Positions 1 to 8,063 of a stretch of DNA of 59,824 nt are shown here, piece by piece. Every line of letters starts with the position of its first letter. Within the stretch, counting starts at the first letter, position 1. The notes under the pieces are model-generated. The model saw nothing but the letters and a program-made list of their open reading frames with translations. It made no database searches and was not told where the DNA came from. Source of the DNA: Halorubrum sp. SD626R (GTDB taxonomy: Archaea; Halobacteriota; Halobacteria; Halobacteriales; Haloferacaceae); assembly GCF_001261915.1 (NCBI RefSeq), contig NZ_CVRT01000068.1, forward strand, positions 1 through 59,824, in the 5' to 3' direction. The position numbers were made by a program, and so were the translations under genes.

Positions 1-608
1 CGATCGTCGTCGCGGGCGACCACGGCGAGGAGTTCCAGGAGCACGGCCACCTCGCGCACTACCCGAAGCTGTACGACGAGCTGATCCGCGTCCCGCTCAT
101 CGTGAACGTCCCCGGCGAGGACGGCGGGCGCGTGTCCGAACACGTCGGGCTCGACGCGATTCCGCCGACCGTGGCCGACCTGCTCGGCGTCGAGTCGCCG
201 TCGGAGTGGCGCGGGGAGTCGGTCGCGCCCGCGGTCCGGGGCGAGGCCGACCCCGACCAGGACCCCGTCGTCTCCGTCACCGTCCGCGGCGAGGAGGTGA
301 CCGAGCAGCCGATCCCGCGGTCGATGGCCGACGGCGACCTCCTCATGAGCGTCCGCGACGCGGAGTGGACCTACATCGAGAACGCCGACACGGGCGAGAC
401 GGAGCTGTACCACCGCCCCTCGGACCCCACCCAGCAGGAGGACCGCTCCGCGGACCCGACCGACGAGGAGCTGGCAGTCGTCGAGCGGTTCGCGCCCGTC
501 GCCGCCGACCACGTCGCCGAGCTCCGCGATCGGGAGGCCGACGCCGCCGGGGACGACGAGGTCGACGAGGACCTCGAAGCCCGGCTCGAAGCGCTCGGCT
601 ATCGGTGA
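1..608 (+). CDS. Sulfatase/alkaline-phosphatase superfamily protein, C-terminal part (5' end outside window)
   Basis: The reading frame is already open at base 3 and ends with TGA at 606-608, so the N-terminal part with the formylglycine motif lies upstream of the window. The first visible residues (VVAGDHGEEFQEHGH) carry the GDHGE metal-binding signature of sulfatases and related phosphohydrolases, followed by the usual LYDELIRVPLIV strand. The last 50 residues are acidic and probably a solvent-exposed halophilic tail. The substrate cannot be told from this piece; in haloarchaea such proteins often sit with genes for cell-surface glycans. The stop overlaps the start of the next gene (TGATG), so the two are probably co-translated. 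Confidence 0.85.
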   Translation, partial: IVVAGDHGEEFQEHGHLAHYPKLYDELIRVPLIVNVPGEDGGRVSEHVGLDAIPPTVADLLGVESPSEWRGESVAPAVRGEADPDQDPVVSVTVRGEEVTEQPIPRSMADGDLLMSVRDAEWTYIENADTGETELYHRPSDPTQQEDRSADPTDEELAVVERFAPVAADHVAELRDREADAAGDDEVDEDLEARLEALGYR

Positions 609-1030
609 TGGTCCGGGCGATCCTCCGCAACCTCGTCAGCGGACCGGTCGCCGTTCAGATGCGTCGGTTCGTCATCGTGGGCGCATTCACCGCGGGGGTA
701 CAGCAGATCCTGCTGTGGGCGTTCGTCGACGCCGCCGAGATCAACTACCTGATCGGCGCGACGGTCGCCATCGAGATCACGATCCTCCTGTCGTACGTGT
801 TCAACAACGCCTGGACGTTCGAGGCGACTCAGCACACGGGCACCGGCCAGTACCTCCGCGGCATGCTCAAGACGAACCTCGTCCGGGGAACCGCGATCCC
901 GATTCAGCTCGGCGTCCTCTACGCGCTCGTGGAGTGGGGCGAGATCATGTACCTCGTCGCGAACGTCGTCGCGATCTTCGTCAGCGGGCTCTACCGGTTC
1001 GCCCTCGACTCGCAGTGGACGTGGGGGTGA
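608..1030 (+). CDS. GtrA-family polytopic membrane protein
   Basis: This 140-residue protein has four hydrophobic segments (about residues 18-38, 46-66, 85-107 and 113-132) and the family-typical FVIVGAFTAGVQQ opening, central NNAWTFEA and terminal FALDSQWTWG. GtrA-like proteins are thought to help move polyprenyl-linked sugars across the membrane for surface glycan synthesis. ATG at 608 overlaps the sulfatase stop, which fixes the start and suggests translational coupling. The specific sugar is unknown. Confidence 0.88.
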   Translation: MVRAILRNLVSGPVAVQMRRFVIVGAFTAGVQQILLWAFVDAAEINYLIGATVAIEITILLSYVFNNAWTFEATQHTGTGQYLRGMLKTNLVRGTAIPIQLGVLYALVEWGEIMYLVANVVAIFVSGLYRFALDSQWTWG

Positions 1031-1051
1031 GGACCGTCCCGCCGCCGGACC

Positions 1052-1753
1052 TCAGAACGGGAGCCGCGGCTCGACGCGCGCGATGACGTCGCGGATCGCC
1101 TCCTGCTTGTAGTAGCCGATCACCGACGCGAGCACGACGACGAGGATGAGCGCGATCCCGGAGAGGAAGCGCCCGCTCGCGAGCTCGCCGCCGGCGTACA
1201 CTGTGAGCACGTACGCGGGGAGCCGGCCGACGGCGATGACGCCCATGAACGCGGGGAGCGTCCACTTCGTGAGGCCGCTCAGGAAGCAGATGGCGTCGTC
1301 CGGAAGCCCGGGGATGATCACGAACGCGAACAGCCCCGGAAGCCCGACCGCGTCGACGAAGCCGTCGAACCGCTCGACGACGTCCTCGTGGAGCACGTCC
1401 TCGACGAACGACCGACCGTAGCGCTTCGACAGCGAGAACGCGATCGCGCTCCCGATGAGCACGCCCGTGACGCTGTAGACGGTGCCCCAGAGCGGCCCGA
1501 AGAGGAACCCCGCGACGAGGGCGACGACCTGTCCCGGGATCGGCGCGACGATCACCTGGAGCGCCTGGATGGCGATGAACACGAGCGGGGCGAGCACGCC
1601 GAACTGCCGGAGCCAGAGGCGGAGCGCCTCGGCGTTCACCAGGAACGCGGCGTATTCGCGGACGAAGAGGTAGAGGGCGACGAAGCCGACCGCGACGGCG
1701 ACGGCGGCGAGAATCCCCCGTCGTCTGTCCGACGCGGAGGCGAAGACCTTCAT
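1052..1753 (-). CDS. TVP38/TMEM64 (SNARE-associated/DedA-like) membrane protein
   Basis: The 233-residue protein has about five or six membrane segments and the conserved core of the TVP38/TMEM64 family: APIPGQVVALVAGFLFGPLWGTVYS near residues 90-115 and the FVIIPGLPDD element around 155. These proteins belong to the DedA/VTT superfamily, which has been linked to lipid scrambling and membrane homeostasis. I chose ATG at 1753; the frame extends 24 codons upstream, but that extension has no hydrophobic or conserved character. It converges on the upstream gtrA gene with a 21-nt gap. Confidence 0.85.
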   Translation of the reverse strand: MKVFASASDRRRGILAAVAVAVGFVALYLFVREYAAFLVNAEALRLWLRQFGVLAPLVFIAIQALQVIVAPIPGQVVALVAGFLFGPLWGTVYSVTGVLIGSAIAFSLSKRYGRSFVEDVLHEDVVERFDGFVDAVGLPGLFAFVIIPGLPDDAICFLSGLTKWTLPAFMGVIAVGRLPAYVLTVYAGGELASGRFLSGIALILVVVLASVIGYYKQEAIRDVIARVEPRLPF

Positions 1754-1956
1754 TCGTGTTACACCCGGCCAGCGGCGGACTTGAAGCTTGTTAAAATAGG
1801 GATCCGAACCGAAAATGTGAGTCACTGTCTCATACGTATCGGTACAAGAACGGTCGGGTCAATTCTCTGGCCGTCCGTCGTTCGATCGGTGTCAGGGCGA
1901 ACCGCGGGTCTGCGATCAGATATCGCTACTCGGAGCGAGAACGGATGCGGGAGAAG

Positions 1957-2029
1957 TGGGCCGGCACGAATTTGAATCGTGGTTACGGCCACCCGAAGGC
2001 CGAAGGATACCAAGCTACCCCACCGGCCC
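1957..2029 (-). tRNA. tRNA-Pro (anticodon CGG)
   Basis: The minus strand folds into a full cloverleaf: a perfect 7-bp acceptor stem (GGGCCGG with CCGGCCC), a D arm with the conserved G18G19, an anticodon stem CGGCC/GGCCG around loop TTCGGGT, and a T stem CACGA/TCGTG with loop TTCAAAT. Loop positions 34-36 read CGG, so it decodes the proline codon CCG. The discriminator base is A and the CCA end is not encoded. No intron is present. Confidence 0.96.
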
Positions 2030-2053
2030 GCAACTGACAGAAGGCCGTTCGCT

Positions 2054-2061
2054 CTTTTAAC
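2054..2061 (-). promoter_or_regulatory. Probable TATA box of tRNA-Pro
   Basis: The minus strand reads GGTTAAAAGAG here, centred about 28 nt upstream of the mature 5' end of tRNA-Pro, the normal spacing for an archaeal TATA box. Confidence 0.55.
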
Positions 2062-2183
2062 CTTTCCGAAACGGGGGGCGATCGAAGGGCCTCGGCCGGG
2101 TAACGGCCGGCTAGATCGCCCGCGAACCGCTGGAGACGGCGAGCGCTTTCGAAGCCCCAGCAGCTCGGCTATGTATCGTTTTC

Positions 2184-2453
2184 GGCGGTGGTACCGAAAA
2201 GGTCGGCAAAGCCCCAGCCGCGAGGGCGGCGTACACTCGTTTTGCTCCTCGGTCGCTCACTTCGTTCGCTCCCTGCGGTGCTTACGTCGTCTACGCCGCC
2301 CTCGCGGCTGCCCCTTTGAGTCCCGCCCCCGCACCGCCCCGCACGACACCTCACGCCTCCCCAGCCTCGTCGCTGGCGGCAGCAGCCGCCAGCGACTCCC
2401 TCGCGCGGCGCTCCTCGTGGCCTACCGGCCACTCGGAGGCGCGCGCCACCGCA
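2184..2453 (+). repeat. Dispersed three-hairpin element, copy A
   Basis: This intergenic element shares modules with four others in the window. Stem 1 is a perfect 19-bp inverted repeat (2215-2233 with 2292-2310) around a 58-nt loop; outside it, AAAG pairs with CTTT across a symmetric CCC/CCC internal loop. Stem 2 is a 12-bp hairpin (2369-2380 with 2385-2396, loop AGCA). Stem 3 is GTGGCC/GGCCAC (2417-2422 with 2427-2432), extended outward by CTCC/GGAG. Conserved linkers include AAAGCCCCAGCCGCGAGG, TTTGAGTCCC and CACGCCTCCCCAGCCTCG. Its 5' module is interrupted relative to the other copies. No coding sense is apparent. The remaining intergenic bases, 2062-2183, show nothing recognisable. Confidence 0.85.
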
Positions 2454-2465
2454 CCGCGCAGTCAG

Positions 2466-2930
2466 TTATGAACCGTCGCTCTCGCCTTTCTCGCCCGATG
2501 CCGATGTCTCGAAGTACCGATCGCGATGCTTCCGGCACCCGGGGTTGAAATCGGCGCCACAGCACGGACAGGCGTCGTCACCCGAGGAACCGTGTTCCTC
2601 GCTTTCAGGGGCGCGTTGCCCCTCTTCGTCGCCGTCGAGGTACTCGCCGGCGGTCAGCGTCGCCCCGCAGGCGCCACAGAGCACCGCCGGCTCGTCGAAG
2701 CGGTCGCGCGGCCACGGCTCGGCCTCGTGGTCGGCGGTCGCGTCGTGACAGGCGTCGCAGGGGTAGTACGTCTCACAACAGCCGAACCGGAGCGCGACCA
2801 CGTCGACGGGGTCGTCCCAGTGGGCGCAGCGCGTCTCAGGGTCGCCGGCGACGCCGCGCAGGGGGACCGCGAACCGGTCGTCCGTCGCGGGCGCGGTCGT
2901 GGTCCGGCGGTCAGTAGGCGTCGTACCCAT
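2466..2930 (-). CDS. CHY zinc-finger protein
   Basis: The 154-residue protein contains the CHY-type zinc-binding arrangement: C35 with H37 (CAHW), then CCETYYPCDACHDATADHE (residues 51-69), then CGACG (85-89), and finally a CPCCGADFNPGCRKH cluster near 121-135. CHY zinc fingers bind three zinc ions and are often associated with ubiquitin-ligase-like or chaperone functions in eukaryotes; the archaeal role is not established. ATG at 2930 lies inside the end of trmY (20-nt overlap), suggesting translational coupling. A short acidic, serine-rich tail follows the last cluster. Confidence 0.82.
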   Translation of the reverse strand: MGTTPTDRRTTTAPATDDRFAVPLRGVAGDPETRCAHWDDPVDVVALRFGCCETYYPCDACHDATADHEAEPWPRDRFDEPAVLCGACGATLTAGEYLDGDEEGQRAPESEEHGSSGDDACPCCGADFNPGCRKHRDRYFETSASGEKGESDGS

Positions 2931-3534
2931 CGGTGTCGAGCCAGTTGTGGACGACCGAAACGGTGTGGTCGGCGTGGAGCAGTTCGGGACCGACGCGCAC
3001 GCGGCGGTCCGCGCGCTCGGCGAGAGCGCTCTCCTCATCGTCGGTGAAATCGCGGTGGTCCGAGAGCACGAACACGGGGTCCTCGGGCGGTGCGGCGTCG
3101 ACGAGGGGGTCGCCGTCCTCGTGGAGCTGGACGAGCGTCGGGTCGGCGGACGTACCGCCGGCGCCGCCCGCGTCGAGCAGTCGGTCGAGCGTCGCCTCCA
3201 GCCCCATCCGTCGGAGCTCGACGCCCGGCGACGCGTCGGCGGGCATGTGGCCGATCGCGTCGGGCTTCGCGGCGAGCGCGTCGCGGATCCGGGCGGCGAC
3301 GTTGCGCTCGTCCGGGTGGAGGTGCCGGAGGCTGTCCGAATCGAAGCTGACCGTGAGCGCGTCGGCGACGACGAGGTGAACGCGCACGGCCTCGCGGATC
3401 CCGTGCGAGAGGAAGACGCCGGTCGCGACGCACCGACAGAGCAGATCGAGCCGCCCCGCGCCGGGCAGGTCCGACAGCGAGATCGCGTCCGGGTCGGTCG
3501 GCGCCTCGTGGCCGACGACGACGAACTGGCGCAT
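2911..3534 (-). CDS. trmY: tRNA (pseudouridine(54)-N(1))-methyltransferase TrmY
   Basis: TrmY is a SPOUT-class enzyme that methylates pseudouridine 54 in the T loop of archaeal tRNAs, giving m1-pseudouridine in place of the ribothymidine of bacteria. The 207-residue protein starts MRQFVVVGHEAPTDPD, carries the family segment GRLDLLCRCVATGVFLSHGIR near residues 30-50, and ends with the SAM-binding trefoil-knot strands VFVLSDHRDFTDDEE. ATG at 3534 matches the conserved N terminus; the frame is open further upstream but without family similarity. It overlaps the CHY zinc-finger gene, so the two are likely one transcript. Confidence 0.92.
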   Translation of the reverse strand: MRQFVVVGHEAPTDPDAISLSDLPGAGRLDLLCRCVATGVFLSHGIREAVRVHLVVADALTVSFDSDSLRHLHPDERNVAARIRDALAAKPDAIGHMPADASPGVELRRMGLEATLDRLLDAGGAGGTSADPTLVQLHEDGDPLVDAAPPEDPVFVLSDHRDFTDDEESALAERADRRVRVGPELLHADHTVSVVHNWLDTDGYDAY

Positions 3535-3585
3535 ACGGTCGGCTCGACCCGGACCCTGATAAGGAACGCGACCCGAGCGGGAGAC

Positions 3586-3729
3586 ATGAGCGTCGCCGGA
3601 CTCTGTCAGGTGTGCGAGGCGGCGCAGGCCCGCCACGGCTGCCCGCGGTGCGGGCGCGCTGTCTGCGACGACCACTGGAACGGGCCTGCGGGGGCCTGCG
3701 CGGCGTGTCTGGGCGGCCGCCAGCGGTAG
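3586..3729 (+). CDS. Small zinc-finger protein (47 aa)
   Basis: The 47-residue protein has CQVC (7-10), CPRCGRAVCDDHW (19-31) and CAAC (38-41), enough for two four-ligand zinc sites like the HIT/B-box type treble clefs. Haloarchaea encode many zinc-finger proteins below 70 residues; most have no assigned function. ATG at 3586 is 51 nt from, and divergent to, trmY. The even cysteine spacing and absence of stop codons support a real gene despite its size. Confidence 0.72.
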   Translation: MSVAGLCQVCEAAQARHGCPRCGRAVCDDHWNGPAGACAACLGGRQR

Positions 3730-3762
3730 GGCCCCGAAGCCCCGCCGGCCTCGGCGGGCCGC

Positions 3763-4593
3763 CTACCGGTGTCGGTTCAGCCGCTTTTTCAGTCGCTTCG
3801 CCGCGTCGCCGGCGGCGCCGAAGTACGTCGCCTCGTCGCCCGGCCGGCTCGACTCCTCGCCGGCGAAGATGACCCCGCGCGAGGAGTTGACGACCCCCAC
3901 GTCGACCGCGGCGTTCGGGCGAGCGGCGAGCCCGTGCTCGACCGCGGCCTCCGCGTCGCCGCCCTGCGCGCCCACGCCGGGGACGAGGAAGGGGATCTCG
4001 GGGACGACCTCGCGGACCTCGGCCAGCTCCTCGGGCGCGGTCGCGCCGACGACGAGCCCGACGTTGTCGTTCCCGTTCCACACGTCCGCGAGCGCCGCGA
4101 CGCGCTCGTAGAGGGGCTCGCCGGAGGCGAGTTCGAGGTCCTGGAGGTCGCTGCCGCCGGGGTTCGAGGTGCGACAGAGGACGAAGACGCCCTTCTCCGC
4201 GCGGTCGAGGAACGGCTGCAGGGAATCGCGGCCGAGGTACGGGTTCACCGTGATCGCGTCGGCGTCGTCGAGCGCCGCGGCGTACCGCCGGGTGGTGTTG
4301 CCGATGTCGGCGCGCTTGGCGTCCAAGAGGACCGGGATGTCCTTCCCGTGAGCGTAGGCGATCGTCTCCCGGAGCGCGCGCCAGCCGTCGGCGTCCTCGT
4401 AGAACGCGGCGTTCGGCTTGTAGCAGGCGGCGTGCTCGTGAGTCGCGTCGATGACCCGGCGGTTGAACGCCCACCGAGGCAGGTCGGCGTCGCCGACGAA
4501 CTCGGGGAGCCGGCTCGGATCCGGGTCGAGCCCGACGGAGACGACGCTGTCCGTCGACTCGATCCGGGCCGCAAGCGTCTCGAAGAAGCTCAT
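3763..4593 (-). CDS. pyrF: Orotidine 5'-phosphate decarboxylase
   Basis: PyrF converts OMP to UMP, the last step of pyrimidine nucleotide synthesis. The 276-residue protein matches the longer type 2 subfamily found in haloarchaea: VGLDPDPSRLP near the N terminus, CYKPNAAFYE at 57-66, the catalytic D91-K93-D96 triad in LLDAKRADIGNT, and PGVGAQGG with NSSRG at the phosphate-binding end. ATG at 4593 is preferred over an in-frame GTG nine bases upstream. carB of the same pathway lies at the far end of the window and is not co-transcribed. Confidence 0.95.
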   Translation of the reverse strand: MSFFETLAARIESTDSVVSVGLDPDPSRLPEFVGDADLPRWAFNRRVIDATHEHAACYKPNAAFYEDADGWRALRETIAYAHGKDIPVLLDAKRADIGNTTRRYAAALDDADAITVNPYLGRDSLQPFLDRAEKGVFVLCRTSNPGGSDLQDLELASGEPLYERVAALADVWNGNDNVGLVVGATAPEELAEVREVVPEIPFLVPGVGAQGGDAEAAVEHGLAARPNAAVDVGVVNSSRGVIFAGEESSRPGDEATYFGAAGDAAKRLKKRLNRHR

Positions 4594-4671
4594 GCCCGCC
4601 ACTGCGTCCGGGGGCGCGCTAAACGTTGCGTTCCGCCCCGCGACTCACGCCTCTCGGTCGCCGCGCGTCAG

Positions 4672-5430
4672 TCACTCGCGGCGGCCGTCCGCGGATCGGT
4701 GTCCGGCGCAGGTTGTGATCGTCCCGAACAGGTATCGCTCTTCGGTCGCGGTCTCCATCCGGTCCGCGAGCGCTCGGTGCGCGGCCGCCGTCCGCGCGTC
4801 GAGCCTACCGAGCGGGTCGTCCGACCCCAAGTCGAACAGCCGCCCGTTCAGTCGGGCGAACCCGGCGAGGGCGGCGTTCGCGGGGCGGCTCCCGCGCGGT
4901 GCGAACGCCGCGACGACGACCGCCTCGGCCAGGTCGCACCAATCGCTCACCACCGCGTACGGGTCCGGGAACAGCGACGTGACGAACGTCGCGAGCACCG
5001 CGTCGGCCGACCGGATCGGCGGGTCCGTGGCATCTCCCCGCACGAATTCGACGTTCTCCCACCCGCGGCGCTCGGCCAGCCCTCGCGCCCGGCCGAGCAT
5101 CGCGCCGGTGATATCGACACCGACGACGCGTCCGTTCGGGCCTACGGCCTCCCGGAGCGCCGGGACGTTGACCCCGGGCCCGCAGCCGAACTCGACGACC
5201 GTGTCGCCCGGGTCGAGATCGAGCGCGTCCACGCAGGCCGCCCGCACGCCCCCGACCGAGGCGGTCGCCCGCGCGAACCAGTCGTAGACCCGCGCCCACG
5301 CGGCGTAGCCGCGCTGGATCCGGTGTGTTACTGGCTCGTCATCGGCCGTCTCGGCGGGTTCGTGATCCGAGCCCGTCGCGCCCGTCCGCGCCGCCGACCG
5401 CGATCGCGGTCGCCGCCGGTCTCGGGTCAC
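4672..5430 (-). CDS. Class I SAM-dependent methyltransferase
   Basis: The 252-residue protein has the Rossmann-fold SAM motif VVEFGCGPGVNVPAL near residues 77-91, followed by GVDITGAML and the acidic FVRGDATDPP motif, as in the UbiE/Methyltransf_11 group. The N-terminal 40 residues are basic and unstructured. The start is the GTG at 5430, which overlaps the stop of the upstream gene (GTGA); no ATG is available before the conserved fold. The tail ends ERYLFGTITTCAGHR. The substrate is unknown, but the overlap ties it to the cysteine-cluster protein encoded before it. Confidence 0.8.
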   Translation of the reverse strand: MTRDRRRPRSRSAARTGATGSDHEPAETADDEPVTHRIQRGYAAWARVYDWFARATASVGGVRAACVDALDLDPGDTVVEFGCGPGVNVPALREAVGPNGRVVGVDITGAMLGRARGLAERRGWENVEFVRGDATDPPIRSADAVLATFVTSLFPDPYAVVSDWCDLAEAVVVAAFAPRGSRPANAALAGFARLNGRLFDLGSDDPLGRLDARTAAAHRALADRMETATEERYLFGTITTCAGHRSADGRRE

Positions 5431-6212
5431 GATCGGGCGCGCACCGCGGCGGGGGGCGTCTTCGGCCACCACAACTCCGGGCCGTCGCGCGCGACGGTGG
5501 AGTAACACCGCTCGCTCCCGTCGCAGTCCCGCGGCCGCTGGTAGTCGATCCCGCGCTCCGCGAGGTAGGTCACGTAGCCGTCGTCGACGCGGTCGAGCTT
5601 CTCGTGGCACACCCACTTCTCGCCGTAGAGACCCGCCCCCACGCCGCGGTAGGGACAGGTGAACTCCGTCCGCTCCGCGCCGGCCTCGCTCCCGGTCTCG
5701 TCGATGTCGACGCCCACCGACCGGTACGCGAGCCTGAGCCGTCGAACGATCCGCTTCGGTGACGACGCGCCGAGGAAGAGCCCGTGCGCGAGTACGTAGC
5801 CGAAGTCGTGAAGCAGCCGCTCGAACCGCGTCAGGTCGTCCGGGTCGTCGTCGAGGATCGAGCGCACCGTCGCGTACCAGCCCGCGATCTCCGCCACCTC
5901 GTTGGCGGCCTCGTCGGCCGCCGCGAGTGCCCGACGCTTCTCCGGGAGGGGTGCGGCGCCGTCCGAGAGCCGGAACGACGGCACCGCCTCGACGTGTTCG
6001 AGCACGTCCTCGCGGAGGACGTCGCCGGCGGCGTACGACTCCGTCAACTCCCCGAGCTCCGGGTACCACTCGCGCGTCAGCCTGCCGTACGTCCCGTCGA
6101 GGAGGTCGTCGACGCGGTCGCCGTCGGCGTCCGAGCGGTTCGCCCCGTCGCCGTCGGCCGCGGGGAACGCGTCGACGACCCGCCGCAGTTCGGCGGGATC
6201 CGGTCCTGCCAT
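5427..6212 (-). CDS. Haloarchaeal protein with C-terminal four-cysteine cluster
   Basis: I do not recognise a named family. The 261-residue protein has a mainly helical, acidic N-terminal 150 residues and then four spaced cysteines (FTCPY, WVCHE, RDCDG, ERCYS) in the last 90 residues, suitable for a zinc or iron-sulfur site. It ends on TGA overlapping the GTG start of the methyltransferase, so the pair forms an operon. ATG at 6212 is the only good start. A redox or metal-sensing role is inference. Confidence 0.7.
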   Translation of the reverse strand: MAGPDPAELRRVVDAFPAADGDGANRSDADGDRVDDLLDGTYGRLTREWYPELGELTESYAAGDVLREDVLEHVEAVPSFRLSDGAAPLPEKRRALAAADEAANEVAEIAGWYATVRSILDDDPDDLTRFERLLHDFGYVLAHGLFLGASSPKRIVRRLRLAYRSVGVDIDETGSEAGAERTEFTCPYRGVGAGLYGEKWVCHEKLDRVDDGYVTYLAERGIDYQRPRDCDGSERCYSTVARDGPELWWPKTPPAAVRARS

Positions 6213-6283
6213 GGTCTCACGTGGCGAGCGACGGACTTGAATCCGGAGGTCGCCGGTGCGGGGCCGACCGTCGGGCGTCCGGC

Positions 6284-7936
6284 CTACCGCAGCCCGATCC
6301 GCTCCTTGAGCCGCCGCACCCCACGGCTCGCTCTCCGACCGAACGTGATCGCCGCGAACGCGCCGCGGACGAACCAGTCGGTCGGGATCCGGTCCGGGAA
6401 GCCGAGCGGCCCGACGCGAGACACTCCCACCGTCCGCGACTCCGCGTATCGCCGGATCCCCTCCGGACCGTGGCGGCGGCCGAGCCCCGAGTCGCCGAAC
6501 CCTCCCATCGGGGCGTCGACCGCGCCCCAGGTCGCGAGGAAGCCGTCGTTGACGTTGACCGTGCCGCAGTCGATCTCGCGGGCGATCCGGGCGCCCCGCT
6601 CGCGGTCGGCGGTCCACACGCTCGCGTTGAGCCCGTACGGCGAGTCGTTGGCGGCGGCGACCGCGGCGTCGGCGTCCGGGACCGGCGTCACGACGGCCAC
6701 CGGTCCGAACGTCTCCTCGCAGGCGACCGTCGCGTCGGGCTCGACGCCGGTCAGGACGGTCGGCTCGTAGCAGTACGGCGCCACGTCCGGGCGGTGGCTC
6801 CCGCCCGTTTCGACGGTCGCGCCCGCCTCCCGTGCCTCGTCGACGTGGCTCCGGACGCGCTCCAGCTGGTCGGCGTCGATCAGCGAGCCGAGGTCGGCGT
6901 CGTAGTCGTAGCCGGTGCCGAGCGTGAGCGCCTCCGTCTCTCGGACGAAGGCGTCGAGGAACGGCTCGTAGGCCGGCTCCTCGACGTAGATCCGCTCGGC
7001 CGAGAGGCAGAGCTGGCCGGCGTTCGAGAAGCAGGCGTCGACCGCGCCGCGGGCCGCCTCGTCGACGTCGGCGTCGCCGAGGACGACGAGGGGGTTGTTG
7101 CCGCCGAGCTCCAGCGAGCAGCCGATGAGGTTCCGACCCGCCCGTTCGGCGACGGTCCGGCCGGTCTCCGTGCTCCCGGTGAACGCCACATAGTCGACGG
7201 CGTCGATCAGCGCGGAACCGACGGTCGCCCCATCGCCCGTGACGACCTGGAAGAGGTCGTCGGGAAGCCCGGCGACCTCCAGCAGTTCGGAGAGCGCGAG
7301 CGCCCCGTACGGGGTCTTCTCGTCTGGCTTGCAGACGACCGCGTTGCCCGCGGCGAGCGCCGGGAGCGCGTCCGCCATCGACAGCGTCAGCGGGTAGTTC
7401 CACGGCGAGATGACGCCGACGACGCCGACCGGCTCGTAGGTGACCGTCGCGGTCGAGAGCCCCGGGAGGACGCCGCGCCGGCGCTCGTCGGCGAGCGCGC
7501 CGGGCGCCTCGTCCGCGAGGTACGTGCAGCCGGCCGGCACGTCGAACAGCTCCTCGACCGCCGTCCGGCGCGACTTCCCGGTCTCCAGCTGGTGGAGGTC
7601 GAGGAGCTCCTCGCGGTGCGCCGCGACGAGGTCGCCGAACCGGTCGATCACGGCGGCGCGCTCGGTCGCGGGGGTCTCGGCCCACTCGGCCTGTGCCGCC
7701 CGCGCGCGCTCGACCGCGGCGGCGACGTCGTCGCCGTCGCAGTCCGGGACCGAACCGATGCGCTCGGTCGTCGCCGGCGCGAACACGTCGACGGCGGCGC
7801 CCGGCGCGTCGCCCTCGCCTGACGCGTCGCTCTCGTCGGGCGCCGCGCGACGCACGCGCTCGGCGAGGTCGTCGAGCCGTCGAATCGAGAGGTGCGGCGC
7901 GTCCGCGAGCGCGGTGGGCGGATCCGTCGAGGGCAT
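6284..7936 (-). CDS. NAD(P)-dependent aldehyde dehydrogenase (succinate-semialdehyde dehydrogenase-like)
   Basis: This is a full-length ALDH (550 residues) that oxidises an aldehyde to an acid. Key sites are ISPWN (176-180), the cofactor lysine K203 in CKPDEKTP, GSTETG (254-259), the general base E276 in LELGGNN and the nucleophile C310 in GQLCLSAE. The architecture resembles succinate-semialdehyde dehydrogenases, but substrate cannot be fixed by eye. It carries an acidic insertion near residues 33-50 and an unusual basic C-terminal extension rich in arginine after the catalytic fold. ATG at 7936 precedes the conserved fold; the frame upstream lacks similarity. Confidence 0.9.
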   Translation of the reverse strand: MPSTDPPTALADAPHLSIRRLDDLAERVRRAAPDESDASGEGDAPGAAVDVFAPATTERIGSVPDCDGDDVAAAVERARAAQAEWAETPATERAAVIDRFGDLVAAHREELLDLHQLETGKSRRTAVEELFDVPAGCTYLADEAPGALADERRRGVLPGLSTATVTYEPVGVVGVISPWNYPLTLSMADALPALAAGNAVVCKPDEKTPYGALALSELLEVAGLPDDLFQVVTGDGATVGSALIDAVDYVAFTGSTETGRTVAERAGRNLIGCSLELGGNNPLVVLGDADVDEAARGAVDACFSNAGQLCLSAERIYVEEPAYEPFLDAFVRETEALTLGTGYDYDADLGSLIDADQLERVRSHVDEAREAGATVETGGSHRPDVAPYCYEPTVLTGVEPDATVACEETFGPVAVVTPVPDADAAVAAANDSPYGLNASVWTADRERGARIAREIDCGTVNVNDGFLATWGAVDAPMGGFGDSGLGRRHGPEGIRRYAESRTVGVSRVGPLGFPDRIPTDWFVRGAFAAITFGRRASRGVRRLKERIGLR

Positions 7937-8063
7937 TGAACACTTCGGGGGAGGGGCGGGGGCCGGAAAGCGGTGCCGGTGGACGGCCCCGATCGACCCA
8001 CCGGTCGCGGGCGCGGACGCGAGCAACCGCAGCACCTAACCTCGCGCCCGCCCGAGTGGGCTC

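Noticed and set aside
2169..2432. ORFs inside the dispersed repeat (for example 87 codons on the minus strand at copy A)
   Set aside because: The frames are not conserved among the five copies, and inserts of different lengths disrupt any common reading frame.
3769..5505. A 578-codon plus-strand frame opposite pyrF and the methyltransferase
   Set aside because: It is antisense to two genes with intact catalytic motifs; no recognisable domain.
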